Shown here: one piece after another, positions 43,827 through 50,987 of the stretch
Position numbering within the stretch: position 1 is the stretch's first letter
How the letters are laid out: each line of letters begins with the position of its first letter
DNA from: Flavobacteriales bacterium UBA7325
GTDB lineage: Bacteria; Bacteroidota; Bacteroidia; Flavobacteriales_D; Crocinitomicaceae
Length of the DNA stretch: 64,000 nucleotides
Direction: 5' to 3'
Assembly: GCA_002471375.1 (NCBI GenBank)
Contig: DKPV01000085.1
Location: forward strand, 1 to 64,000
Notes under the pieces: generated by a model
What the model saw: the letters and a program-made list of their open reading frames with translations, nothing else
Databases searched by the model: none
Told to the model about the DNA's origin: nothing
Made by a program: the position numbers and the translations under genes

Positions 43827-45114
43827 CAAAATCTTGTTTTTCAGTGTTTTCTTTCATTCTCTCGTTCAAGCCCTCTTCATTCTTAGTTTTAATGAGCGGA
43901 ACCTTAAGAAATAATACATCTTTCACCTTCTCCCCTTTATAGGATATGAGTGCTATCATCATGATAATACTAGTAATCAGTATAGGGTATAAAAGTAAAC
44001 CAGCGTCGAAATCAGGGATGTTGATCGCTTCATTTTTCGCTAATACAAAGAAAAGTAATACAGTAATCAGGCCACGTGGTGCAATAAATAGTTCTGGGAA
44101 TAAAAAGTCCTTAGCAAAAAGGCGAAGTGCCAAGTATCGAACTGCAAATAATATTGCCACGATTGCTAGACTATTTATGGCCACTTGCCAATTGTACAGA
44201 GAGCTAAGCGTGATACTCAGTCCAAAAACAACGAAGAAGAACGTACGTATTAAAAAGGCAGATTCTAATGTTAGATTATGGAAGTCATGCAAAATGGGCT
44301 TCACTTTTTCCTTATCAAACAAGGAGGCTAATCGTCCTCTAAAGAACACATCTGTGTTATTGAGGACAACCCCAAATGTCAAGATAATTAGAAGTGAAGA
44401 TAAGTGGTAGTACTTACCAACAGCGAAGAGCAATAGTAGAACTCCAATTACAAGAAAGAGTTTAACTTGCATTTGTAGATGCTGAAAAAGATAGACCATT
44501 ACATAGGCTACAACTACAGATATTAGAATTGTGAACCCAATATTTAGGAGGATTTCCCACACTATATCTCCGCCACCGGCACCACCATCGGCACCTATCA
44601 TAAAGTAGAATACCATAATCCCCAAGATGTCGGAAAATGTACTTTCGTAAATCATGAACTCCTTCTTTTCGCCAGTTAACCTGCCAACACTAGGAATGAT
44701 AATCGCACTGCTCATAATACTCAAAGGAATGGCATATACGACAGCAGTATAGAGACTCGTACTAGGGAAAATCACAAGGAAGAACGCGGCCAAAGCAAAC
44801 ATACTTATTCCAATTCCTAAGAAAGCAACGAGCAGAGATTTGAGAATGAGGCCCGTTTTACTCTTTTCTAGCTTTAGGTCTAATGCGGCTTCTAGGACAA
44901 TCATTACCAATCCGACATTACCCAAAACTTCCAAAATAGAATCAAGTTCAAGATCATTTAGAACGTCATACGACTCTAGGACAGATTTGAGAATCATGCC
45001 TAGACCAATTAGCATTAACACAGCGGGGATATTCGTTCGCTTCGCGATAATATTGAAGAAAAAACTCAAGATTATTATACTAGCAAGCGCTATGATGAGT
45101 AAATAAGTATTCAT
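43816..45114 (-). CDS. CPA-family cation:proton antiporter
   Basis: From the ATG at 45114 (an in-frame TTG at 45138 lies inside the -7 box, so it is rejected) the product has 432 residues and about 12-13 helices. The first helices carry TNIPAVLMLIGLGMI, and helix regions VMIVLEAALDL and YESTFSDILGIMVFYFMIG correspond to ion-binding helices, with an Asp in FSDI as in CPA1/CPA2 antiporters. There is no TrkA/RCK regulatory tail. It exchanges Na+ or K+ for protons across the inner membrane. It overlaps the lipoprotein gene and is divergent from arsR, 101 bases away. Confidence 0.88.
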   Translation of the reverse strand: MNTYLLIIALASIIILSFFFNIIAKRTNIPAVLMLIGLGMILKSVLESYDVLNDLELDSILEVLGNVGLVMIVLEAALDLKLEKSKTGLILKSLLVAFLGIGISMFALAAFFLVIFPSTSLYTAVVYAIPLSIMSSAIIIPSVGRLTGEKKEFMIYESTFSDILGIMVFYFMIGADGGAGGGDIVWEILLNIGFTILISVVVAYVMVYLFQHLQMQVKLFLVIGVLLLLFAVGKYYHLSSLLIILTFGVVLNNTDVFFRGRLASLFDKEKVKPILHDFHNLTLESAFLIRTFFFVVFGLSITLSSLYNWQVAINSLAIVAILFAVRYLALRLFAKDFLFPELFIAPRGLITVLLFFVLAKNEAINIPDFDAGLLLYPILITSIIMMIALISYKGEKVKDVLFLKVPLIKTKNEEGLNERMKENTEKQDFDGF

Positions 45115-45135
45115 TGATTCTTTATGGTTTTGAGT

Positions 45136-45143
45136 CAAAGATA
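45136..45143 (-). promoter_or_regulatory. Candidate -7 promoter box for the antiporter gene
   Basis: On the minus strand this reads TATCTTTG, an exact TAnnTTTG match, ending 21 bases before the antiporter ATG at 45114. A minus-strand TTTG at 45162-45159 is 15 bases upstream, slightly short. It fixes the start codon choice. Confidence 0.42.
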
Positions 45144-45162
45144 CAAAAAACCAGCACTCAAA

Positions 45163-45194
45163 TTTGGCAACACAATGATTTAATCGTAATATTG
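45163..45194 (+). promoter_or_regulatory. Candidate promoter for the ars operon (TTTG-N20-TAATATTG)
   Basis: TTTG at 45163-45166 and TAATATTG at 45187-45194 are 20 bases apart, the preferred Bacteroidota spacing; the -7 box differs from TAnnTTTG at one defined position. It ends 21 bases before the arsR ATG. The -7 box is fully inside the operator palindrome. Confidence 0.5.
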
Positions 45195-45198
45195 CGAT
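45183..45198. promoter_or_regulatory. Putative ArsR operator palindrome
   Basis: ATCGTAATATTGCGAT is a 16-base dyad with one asymmetric pair: its reverse complement is ATCGCAATATTACGAT. It lies 17 bases before arsR and covers the -7 box, the typical position for an autorepressing ArsR site. Confidence 0.6.
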
Positions 45199-45215
45199 AT
45201 ATAAATGAATTAATA

Positions 45216-45545
45216 ATGGGTTTAACTAAAACAGAGAACTACACAGAAGAACAAGTAAACCTTGGAAAGGTGTTGAAAGTGATGGGGCACCCAGCAAGAA
45301 TAGCCATCCTTCAATCAATAATTAGATCTCAGACATGTATCTGTGGTGAACTAGTGACGGAAATAGGGCTTGCTCAAGCTACAATTTCTCAACACTTGAA
45401 AGAATTAAAATCAGTTGGACTCATTCAAGGGACCATTGATGGAACAAGTGTTTGCTATTGTATCAATTTGGACACATGGAATAGTGTAAAGTCCTCTCTA
45501 GGCGATCTGTTTGATTCGGTTAAAGACAAAAATAAATGTTGTTAA
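45216..45545 (+). CDS. arsR: ArsR-family metalloid-responsive repressor
   Basis: The start is the ATG giving MGLTKTENYTEEQV; upstream in-frame codons would cross the operator. The 109-residue protein is a winged-helix repressor: VLKVMGHPARIAIL, then TCICGELVTEIGLAQATISQHLKELKSV as the recognition HTH (residues about 42-68), and a short wing. Cys residues in TCIC next to the HTH and the C-terminal KCC could bind arsenite and release DNA. It leads arsR-arsI-arsC-aquaporin and has a good operator upstream. Confidence 0.93.
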   Translation: MGLTKTENYTEEQVNLGKVLKVMGHPARIAILQSIIRSQTCICGELVTEIGLAQATISQHLKELKSVGLIQGTIDGTSVCYCINLDTWNSVKSSLGDLFDSVKDKNKCC

Positions 45546-45555
45546 AAGATAAAAC

Positions 45556-46077
45556 ATGAAAGAAACAATTTTTCCAAGAATGCACGTGTCACTCTACGTT
45601 AGTGACCTAACAGCAACTGTAAATTTTTATTCTACATTTTTCGGGCAACCTGCTTCGAAAGTGAAAAAAGGTTATGCGAAATATGAATTAGCGGAGCCAG
45701 GCCTAATAATATCGTTTATTGAAAACCCAGAACGCGTATCCTCATCATTTGGACATTTGGGTATCCAGGTAGGTTCGAAGGAAGAAATGGACCGCAAATT
45801 TGAAGTTGCACGGGCTCAAGGTATTGTCTCTAGTGAAGAAATTGGAGTGTCATGTTGCTTCGCTGTCCAAGACAAATTTTGGGCAGATGACCCAGATGGC
45901 TTCCAATGGGAGGTCTACTATTTTCACGATGATGTTGAGTTTAATGACCCAAAGTATGCGGAGGAAGATGCATCTGCTTGCTGCATGCCATTAGAAAGAA
46001 AAGAGAAACAAAAAGTACAGTTGTCTGAGATTAAAACGGATGCTCCGAGTTGTGAGCCTGGATCTGGATGTTGTTAA
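45556..46077 (+). CDS. arsI: ArsI/CadI-family VOC metalloenzyme (C-As lyase-like)
   Basis: The 173-residue protein is of the vicinal-oxygen-chelate (glyoxalase) fold: MHVSLYVSDL at the start, FGHLGIQV in the middle, then a vicinal Cys pair (Cys100-Cys101 in GVSCCFAVQDKFWADD) and GFQWEVYYF. His10, His67 and Glu119 fit the iron facial triad and the Cys pair the arsenic site of ArsI, the dioxygenase that breaks the C-As bond of methylarsenite and similar organoarsenicals. A C-terminal tail with two further CC pairs is an addition. It lies ten bases after arsR. CadI-like metal-resistance proteins share the fold, so the substrate is likely but unproven. Confidence 0.87.
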   Translation: MKETIFPRMHVSLYVSDLTATVNFYSTFFGQPASKVKKGYAKYELAEPGLIISFIENPERVSSSFGHLGIQVGSKEEMDRKFEVARAQGIVSSEEIGVSCCFAVQDKFWADDPDGFQWEVYYFHDDVEFNDPKYAEEDASACCMPLERKEKQKVQLSEIKTDAPSCEPGSGCC

Positions 46078-46087
46078 GAAAAAAGGG

Positions 46088-46504
46088 ATGATGAAGAATG
46101 TATTGGTGCTTTGCACAGGTAATAGTTGTCGAAGCCAGATTGCTCATGGTTATTTAGAGCATTTCTCTGGGGAAAATATCAAAGTGTTTTCAGCTGGTGT
46201 TGAGACTCACGGTGTAAACCCGAAGGCCATTGAAACGATGAATCAAGATGGGATAGACATTTCAGAGTACACCTCTAACAACATTGATGAATATGGTACT
46301 CAAGAGTTTGATTATATCATCACCGTTTGCGATAATGCGAAGGAACGATGTCCGTACTTTCCATCAAATGCTGTGAAATTTCATCAAAATTTCCCCGATC
46401 CTCCTAAGTTCGTAGGAACTGATGATGAGGTTAGGGTTGAATTCGCTAGAGTGCGTGATCTAGTGAAGATCTATTGTAAAGAATTTGTTGCGGCATACTT
46501 ATGA
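46088..46504 (+). CDS. arsC: Arsenate reductase, LMW-phosphatase type
   Basis: The start is the ATG ten bases after arsI (a second ATG follows at once); in-frame extension into arsI is rejected. The 138-residue protein has the P-loop VLCTGNSCRSQIAHGY with the nucleophilic Cys, and the redox Cys in IITVCDNAKERCPYF, as in thioredoxin-coupled arsenate reductases. VKFHQNFPDPPKFVG contains the catalytic Asp-Pro. It reduces arsenate to arsenite, which the downstream channel can release. Its stop overlaps the aquaporin start by four bases. Confidence 0.93.
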   Translation: MMKNVLVLCTGNSCRSQIAHGYLEHFSGENIKVFSAGVETHGVNPKAIETMNQDGIDISEYTSNNIDEYGTQEFDYIITVCDNAKERCPYFPSNAVKFHQNFPDPPKFVGTDDEVRVEFARVRDLVKIYCKEFVAAYL

Positions 46505-47163
46505 GACGTTATGTTGGTGAACTGATAGCTACCTTTTTCCTCATTTTTTGCGGGACGGGAGCAATGGTAATTAATACAGAAATGGACGGTGTCATCTCTC
46601 ATTTTGGAGTTGCGACCTCCTGGGGTCTTGTGGTTATGATAATGATTTTTGCATACGGAAGAATTTCTGGTGCTCACATGAATCCAGCTGTTACGATCAC
46701 GCTGACATTATTGAAATTGCACCCGAAAAAGGAAGTTTTGCCCTATTTGGTTTCACAAGCGGCAGGAGCATTTCTTGCAAGCTTTGTTCTCCGATTGCTC
46801 TTCCCGCAAAACGAACTACTTGGCTCCTCCCTTCCACAAGGCTCCGAAACTCAATCATTTGTTCTTGAATTTATATTGACCTTCATGTTGATGCTGGTAA
46901 TATTGTTGACCTCTCAAGGCCGCAGGATAGAACAGTACTTTGCGCCAATTGCGATCGGTATGACGGTTGGTCTTGAAGCACTTTTTGCGGGACCTGTGAG
47001 TAATGCAAGTATGAACCCTTTTCGAAGTTTAGCCCCAGCTGTTGTCTCAGGACATACCGAACATTTATGGGTCTACCTAACTTCAACAATGTTAGGCGCC
47101 CTAGTGGCCGGTGCATATTGGATGTGGCAACGAACGGAGAAAGTTGCTAAAAAAACTGATTAG
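46501..47163 (+). CDS. MIP-family channel (AqpS-like aquaglyceroporin) of the ars operon
   Basis: The 220-residue protein has six helices and the MIP duplicated half-helix pattern. The first NPA motif is intact in SGAHMNPAVTITL (about residue 62). The second is altered to Asn-Pro-Phe in NASMNPFRSLAP (about residue 174). It overlaps arsC by four bases (ATGA). In Sinorhizobium an aquaglyceroporin (AqpS) beside arsC lets arsenite, produced by reduction, flow out of the cell; the same logic fits here because no ArsB or Acr3 pump is encoded in the operon. Whether NPF changes selectivity is unknown. Confidence 0.9.
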   Translation: MRRYVGELIATFFLIFCGTGAMVINTEMDGVISHFGVATSWGLVVMIMIFAYGRISGAHMNPAVTITLTLLKLHPKKEVLPYLVSQAAGAFLASFVLRLLFPQNELLGSSLPQGSETQSFVLEFILTFMLMLVILLTSQGRRIEQYFAPIAIGMTVGLEALFAGPVSNASMNPFRSLAPAVVSGHTEHLWVYLTSTMLGALVAGAYWMWQRTEKVAKKTD

Positions 47164-47550
47164 TTGCAGTCTGTCTTTCTTCTAGTATCTATAATTTGGA
47201 TCATTTTCCAATTTCCTTTATCAAGGACGAGCTGGAACGAATTTACACCACAACGACTAAAGGTATCATCAATGTAAAATTCACAGTTCATCCATGCTTG
47301 TGCCAATTGCACTGAGAAACCCTTCGATTTCTTCGGTTAAAATCTTGTGTTTACAGGCAGCTTCATAGGTGGACATTAACCGAGCATCTCCATGGAGTAC
47401 AGATTTCGCTAGCGTAGTGTCTCTTGTTCGTATAGCTTCAAAAAGTTGATGGATGACAACCTCAATTTCCACGATTTTGTTTGAGTCAGAGGGCGCCGCA
47501 TTTGCTAACAGAGAACTAATAACGAAGGAAGCGAGAAGTAGAAATTTCAT
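47160..47550 (-). pseudogene. NTF2-like (SnoaL/DUF4440-type) secreted protein gene broken by an internal deletion
   Basis: From ATG 47550 there are 89 codons with a signal peptide (MKFLLLASFVISSLLANAAP) and an NTF2-like start (VVIHQLFEAIRTRDTTLAK, then KHKILTEEIEGFLSAIGT), closing at a stop at 47281. Directly after, in another frame, the sequence continues AWMNCEFYIDDTFSRCGVN, FQLVLDKGNWKMIQIIDTRRK and ends DCN at 47160. This is the normal C-terminal half of the family. About 25-30 residues that normally lie between the halves are absent, so a deletion not divisible by three appears to have joined them. The 3' end overlaps the aquaporin stop. A functional 89-residue product is unlikely. Confidence 0.72.
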
Positions 47551-47669
47551 AATTGTGTTATTTGATTAATCGCAAGTTCGAAATGTATTCGCTAACATAT
47601 AATATAATTGCGATGACTGGTTTTGATTTAATCCGATTTAATCTCTTCTGATTAGTCAAATTTTTAACG

Positions 47670-47677
47670 TAATTTTG
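47670..47677 (+). promoter_or_regulatory. Candidate -7 promoter box for ALDH7 gene
   Basis: TAATTTTG is an exact TAnnTTTG match, 34 bases before the ATG at 47712. The sequence around it is A+T-rich with an ATTAATTAATTAA stretch; a weak -33 (CTG) lies about 20 bases upstream. Confidence 0.43.
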
Positions 47678-47711
47678 TGCAACAAATTAATTAATTAACA
47701 AACTGAATCTC

Positions 47712-49268
47712 ATGGCTGAAGTACTTACAGACCTTGGAATAAAAAATATACTGGTTCAATTGAATATTGAGTCAATGAACAATGGCGCATCCACGGGTGG
47801 ACATTGGTTTAACACACGTGGTGAACAAATCGACTCAATCTCTCCGGTAGATGGTAGAGTGATTGCCAGTGTAAAATCAGCGACAGAAGTTGACTACGAA
47901 GCAGTAGTACTGAAAGCGCAGGAAGCATTTGTTGAGTGGAGAAAATGGACTGCTCCAGCTCGAGGTGAAGTTGTTCGTCAATTGGCAACAAAGCTGCGTG
48001 AGTATAAAGAAGCGTTAGGTAAATTGGTTTCTTACGAAATGGGGAAATCTTACCAAGAAGGTTTAGGTGAAGTTCAGGAAATGATCGATATCTGTGATTT
48101 CGCAGTAGGCCTTTCTCGTCAATTGCATGGTTTAACAATGCACTCTGAACGTCCTGGTCATAGAATGTATGAGCAGTATCACCCACGTGGAATTGTTGGA
48201 ATAATTTCAGCATTTAATTTCCCAGTTGCAGTTTGGAACTGGAATACGGCCCTTGCTTGGGTTTGTGGTGATGTTTGTGTTTGGAAGCCTTCAGAGAAAG
48301 CGCCAATTACTTCTATCGCATGTCAAGAAATTACAAGACAGGTTTTTGAAGCAAATGGAGTTCCAGAAGGAGTTTCAGGATTAGTTATTGGTGGAGCAGA
48401 CTTGGGAATTTTGATGTCAAACGATACAAGAATTCCTTTAGTTTCTGCAACGGGTTCAACTAGAATGGGGAAATCTGTTAGCGCAGCTGTTGGGGCTCGC
48501 TTGGGGACATCACTTTTAGAATTAGGTGGAAACAACGCTATTATCGTGACGCCATCAGCGGACCTAAAAATTGTTCTTCCAGGAGCAGTGTTTGGGGCAG
48601 TTGGTACAGGTGGACAACGTTGTACATCGACAAGAAGACTGATTATTCACGAAGATGTATATGATACGTTTGTAAGCGCAATTGTCAATGCATATGGTCA
48701 ATTGAGAGTTGGAAATCCATTGGATGAAAACAATCACGTTGGACCACTTATTGATCATGATGCGGTGAACGCATACTTGCAAGCATTAGAAGATGCCAAA
48801 GCTGAAGGAGGGAACATTCTTGTTGAAGGAGGTGTATACGAAGGAGAAGGATATGAATCTGGATGCTACGTAAAACCTGCGGTTGTTGAAGCGAATAATT
48901 CATTCAAAATTGTTCAGCATGAGACTTTTGCTCCAATTTTATATGTAATGAAGTACTCAGGTGATGTTACCAACGCAATTGCAATGCAGAATGATGTGCC
49001 ACAAGGTTTATCATCAGCAATTATGACGAATAGCCTGAAAGAATCAGAAGCATTCTTGTCAGCGCAAGGTTCTGATTGTGGAATTGCCAATGTAAACATC
49101 GGGACATCTGGTGCTGAAATCGGCGGAGCATTCGGAGGTGAGAAAGAAACAGGAGGAGGACGTGAGTCTGGATCTGATGCTTGGAAGGTTTATATGAGAA
49201 GACAAACGAATACAATCAACTATACGGATGAATTGCCATTAGCGCAAGGAATCAAGTTTGAGTTGTAG
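47712..49268 (+). CDS. ALDH7 (antiquitin)-type aldehyde dehydrogenase
   Basis: The 518-residue enzyme is closest to antiquitin/L-piperideine-6-carboxylate dehydrogenase, which oxidises alpha-aminoadipate semialdehyde in lysine breakdown. Supports are the cofactor region ISAFNFPVAVWNWN, TGSTRMGKSV, the family-specific LELGGNNAIIV with the general base Glu, the catalytic Cys in GGQRCTSTRRLIIH, and the C-terminal GGAFGGEKETGGGRESGSDAWK. Length and ends fit. Monocistronic, with a strong terminator after it. Confidence 0.9.
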   Translation: MAEVLTDLGIKNILVQLNIESMNNGASTGGHWFNTRGEQIDSISPVDGRVIASVKSATEVDYEAVVLKAQEAFVEWRKWTAPARGEVVRQLATKLREYKEALGKLVSYEMGKSYQEGLGEVQEMIDICDFAVGLSRQLHGLTMHSERPGHRMYEQYHPRGIVGIISAFNFPVAVWNWNTALAWVCGDVCVWKPSEKAPITSIACQEITRQVFEANGVPEGVSGLVIGGADLGILMSNDTRIPLVSATGSTRMGKSVSAAVGARLGTSLLELGGNNAIIVTPSADLKIVLPGAVFGAVGTGGQRCTSTRRLIIHEDVYDTFVSAIVNAYGQLRVGNPLDENNHVGPLIDHDAVNAYLQALEDAKAEGGNILVEGGVYEGEGYESGCYVKPAVVEANNSFKIVQHETFAPILYVMKYSGDVTNAIAMQNDVPQGLSSAIMTNSLKESEAFLSAQGSDCGIANVNIGTSGAEIGGAFGGEKETGGGRESGSDAWKVYMRRQTNTINYTDELPLAQGIKFEL

Positions 49269-49284
49269 TCAACCATATTCTATC

Positions 49285-49317
49285 AAAAGCCTCCACGATT
49301 TTCGTGGAGGCTTTTTT
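49285..49317 (+). terminator. Strong rho-independent terminator after the ALDH7 gene
   Basis: A perfect 14-base stem, with AAAAGCCTCCACGA (49285-49298) opposite its complement at 49302-49315, closes a TTT loop and ends in six T. The AAAA at the left end also allows termination of the minus-strand gene ending at 49343. Confidence 0.9.
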
Positions 49318-49342
49318 ATTTAAAAAAGTAAAAGAGGAAGAG

Positions 49343-49693
49343 TTAATTCCAGTTGAAGAAAGTATCTCCCTTTATTGAATTGTGGAGTGTGTTTCGAAGC
49401 TTATCTAAGCGCTTTTTTGAGGATACATCACCATTTTTGGCCTCTTCCTTTAATCGATAATACATCTGCATAGTCTCTCCAAATAGATCCTGATCCAGAC
49501 GATTCTTTATCGAGGCTATCTTGCTGTTAATTTCAATTAAGAAATGTTCGATGTCACCAAGCTCTTTTGTTTCGTCTGTTGAGCTGTCTTTTTTGTGAAC
49601 AAGGTATACGTAGCGAGGGAGAATCTCACCAAGAATTGAGTTGAATTGATCCAGCTCTTGATTTAGGGTTTCCTTATGCTTTTTGAAGTCCAT
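49343..49693 (-). CDS. Small helical protein of unknown function
   Basis: From the ATG giving MDFKKHKETLNQ the product has 116 residues. It is wholly helical and charged (likely coiled coil), with IEINSKIASIKNRLDQDLFGE in the middle and FFNWN at the end. No signal or membrane helix. A minus-strand TTG-N19-TACATTTT just upstream (about 49713-49742) resembles a promoter. It converges on the ALDH7 gene and shares its terminator. I do not recognise the family; a small regulatory or structural role is possible but unsupported. Confidence 0.72.
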   Translation of the reverse strand: MDFKKHKETLNQELDQFNSILGEILPRYVYLVHKKDSSTDETKELGDIEHFLIEINSKIASIKNRLDQDLFGETMQMYYRLKEEAKNGDVSSKKRLDKLRNTLHNSIKGDTFFNWN

Positions 49694-49776
49694 ATGGTAC
49701 AATTTACTAAAAATGTAGGATCGCCACAATGGTATTCAATAGTTTTAACAATTAATATTATTCCTCAATGATTGCT

Positions 49777-49784
49777 TACTTTTG
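49777..49784 (+). promoter_or_regulatory. Candidate -7 promoter box for hemW, implying a leaderless transcript
   Basis: TACTTTTG matches TAnnTTTG. It ends only four bases before the GTG at 49789, so transcription would begin at or within a few bases of the start codon. No -33 element at normal spacing is clear. Confidence 0.42.
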
Positions 49785-49788
49785 ATTC

Positions 49789-50910
49789 GTGGCAGGTATT
49801 TACATTCACATTCCTTTTTGCAAGCAAAAGTGCACATACTGCGACTTTCACTTTAGTACATCCTTTGATTCGTACCGTGAAAGAATGCTAGATTCGATCT
49901 GTCAAGAACTATCGGATCAGGTGACTTATTTGGAAGGAAAAACAATCGAAACGATCTACTTTGGGGGAGGAACACCAAGCTTGCTCACACAAGTGGAATT
50001 AGCCAAAATTCTTGATACGATACATGCTAATTATCAGATTGTCTCTTATCCAGAGATTACTTTAGAATCGAACCCTGATGATATATCTTTAGAGTCACTC
50101 AAAATGTGGAACCTCGCTGGGGTCAATAGACTTAGTATCGGTCTTCAATCGTTTAAACCTGAAGACTTAGAGTGGATGAATCGTGCCCACACTGTAGATG
50201 AAGCCCTAAATTGTATTCAACTAGCGAAGAGTATCGGATTTGAGAATATAACGGTTGATTTGATTTATGGACTACCGAATCTTACAATGGATGAGTGGCA
50301 GAACCACATTCTCACAGTCTTGTCTATGGATGTTCCTCATATCTCGGCGTACTGTTTGACGGTTGAAGCGAAAACAGCCTTGGCCAACATGGTCAAGAAG
50401 GGTAAAATAGTTCCTGCTTCTGAAGACATTCAAAGTGATCAGTTTCTCTTACTTCTCAATACACTCGAACAGAATGACTACCAGCAGTATGAAATTTCGA
50501 ATTTCTCGAAACCGGGAGCAGAATCAAGACACAACGGTAATTACTGGAAGGGAGAATGGTATTTAGGGGTTGGTCCTTCAGCTCATTCGTTTAATGGAGT
50601 GTCTAGAAGATGGAATGTTTCCAATAATCAAATCTATATGAAATCTTTAGAGGACGAAGAGCCTTATAGTGAGACAGAAGTTCTTTCACCAGATAATCAA
50701 TTTAATGAGCGGATCTTGATTGGACTGCGAACGATGCGCGGTGTCAACATCGAAGAACTGCAACAAATCCAAAAGCTCCCGGATGAGTTTGCAGAGAAGA
50801 TATCGGATTTCGAAAAGTCAGATTGGTTAGCGGTTAATGGTTTAACTATAGCGCTTACAAAAGAAGGAAGACTTAGAGCAGATTATATTGCTTCCGAATT
50901 ATTTGTGTAA
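49789..50910 (+). CDS. hemW: Radical SAM heme chaperone HemW
   Basis: The 373-residue protein starts at a GTG giving MAGIYIHIPFCKQKCTYCDFHF, with the radical-SAM C-x3-C-x2-C cluster motif at once and the extra Cys usual in HemW. Then come YFGGGTPSLL, ITLESNPDD, GVNRLSIGLQSF, and TVDLIYGLP. The C-terminal HemN-like domain follows (residues about 280-373). HemW inserts heme into target proteins and is often misnamed oxygen-independent coproporphyrinogen oxidase. The first residues are right at the domain start, so no upstream extension is needed. Confidence 0.95.
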   Translation: MAGIYIHIPFCKQKCTYCDFHFSTSFDSYRERMLDSICQELSDQVTYLEGKTIETIYFGGGTPSLLTQVELAKILDTIHANYQIVSYPEITLESNPDDISLESLKMWNLAGVNRLSIGLQSFKPEDLEWMNRAHTVDEALNCIQLAKSIGFENITVDLIYGLPNLTMDEWQNHILTVLSMDVPHISAYCLTVEAKTALANMVKKGKIVPASEDIQSDQFLLLLNTLEQNDYQQYEISNFSKPGAESRHNGNYWKGEWYLGVGPSAHSFNGVSRRWNVSNNQIYMKSLEDEEPYSETEVLSPDNQFNERILIGLRTMRGVNIEELQQIQKLPDEFAEKISDFEKSDWLAVNGLTIALTKEGRLRADYIASELFV

Positions 50911-50935
50911 CAAGTGACCATTCGGTGTCGCCTTC

Positions 50936-50943
50936 TACATTTG
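50936..50943 (+). promoter_or_regulatory. Candidate -7 promoter box for the S9 peptidase gene
   Basis: TACATTTG matches TAnnTTTG and ends 44 bases before the ATG at 50988. A -33 element is not clear. Confidence 0.35.
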
Positions 50944-50987
50944 TCTTCAGATTACTCTTATCTTTAGCTTTTGAAAAATTGCTGACT

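Noticed and set aside
47686..47700. ATTAATTAATTAA as a replication or integration site
   Set aside because: A short A+T-rich tandem in a promoter region only; no flanking repeat or DnaA-box pattern was found.
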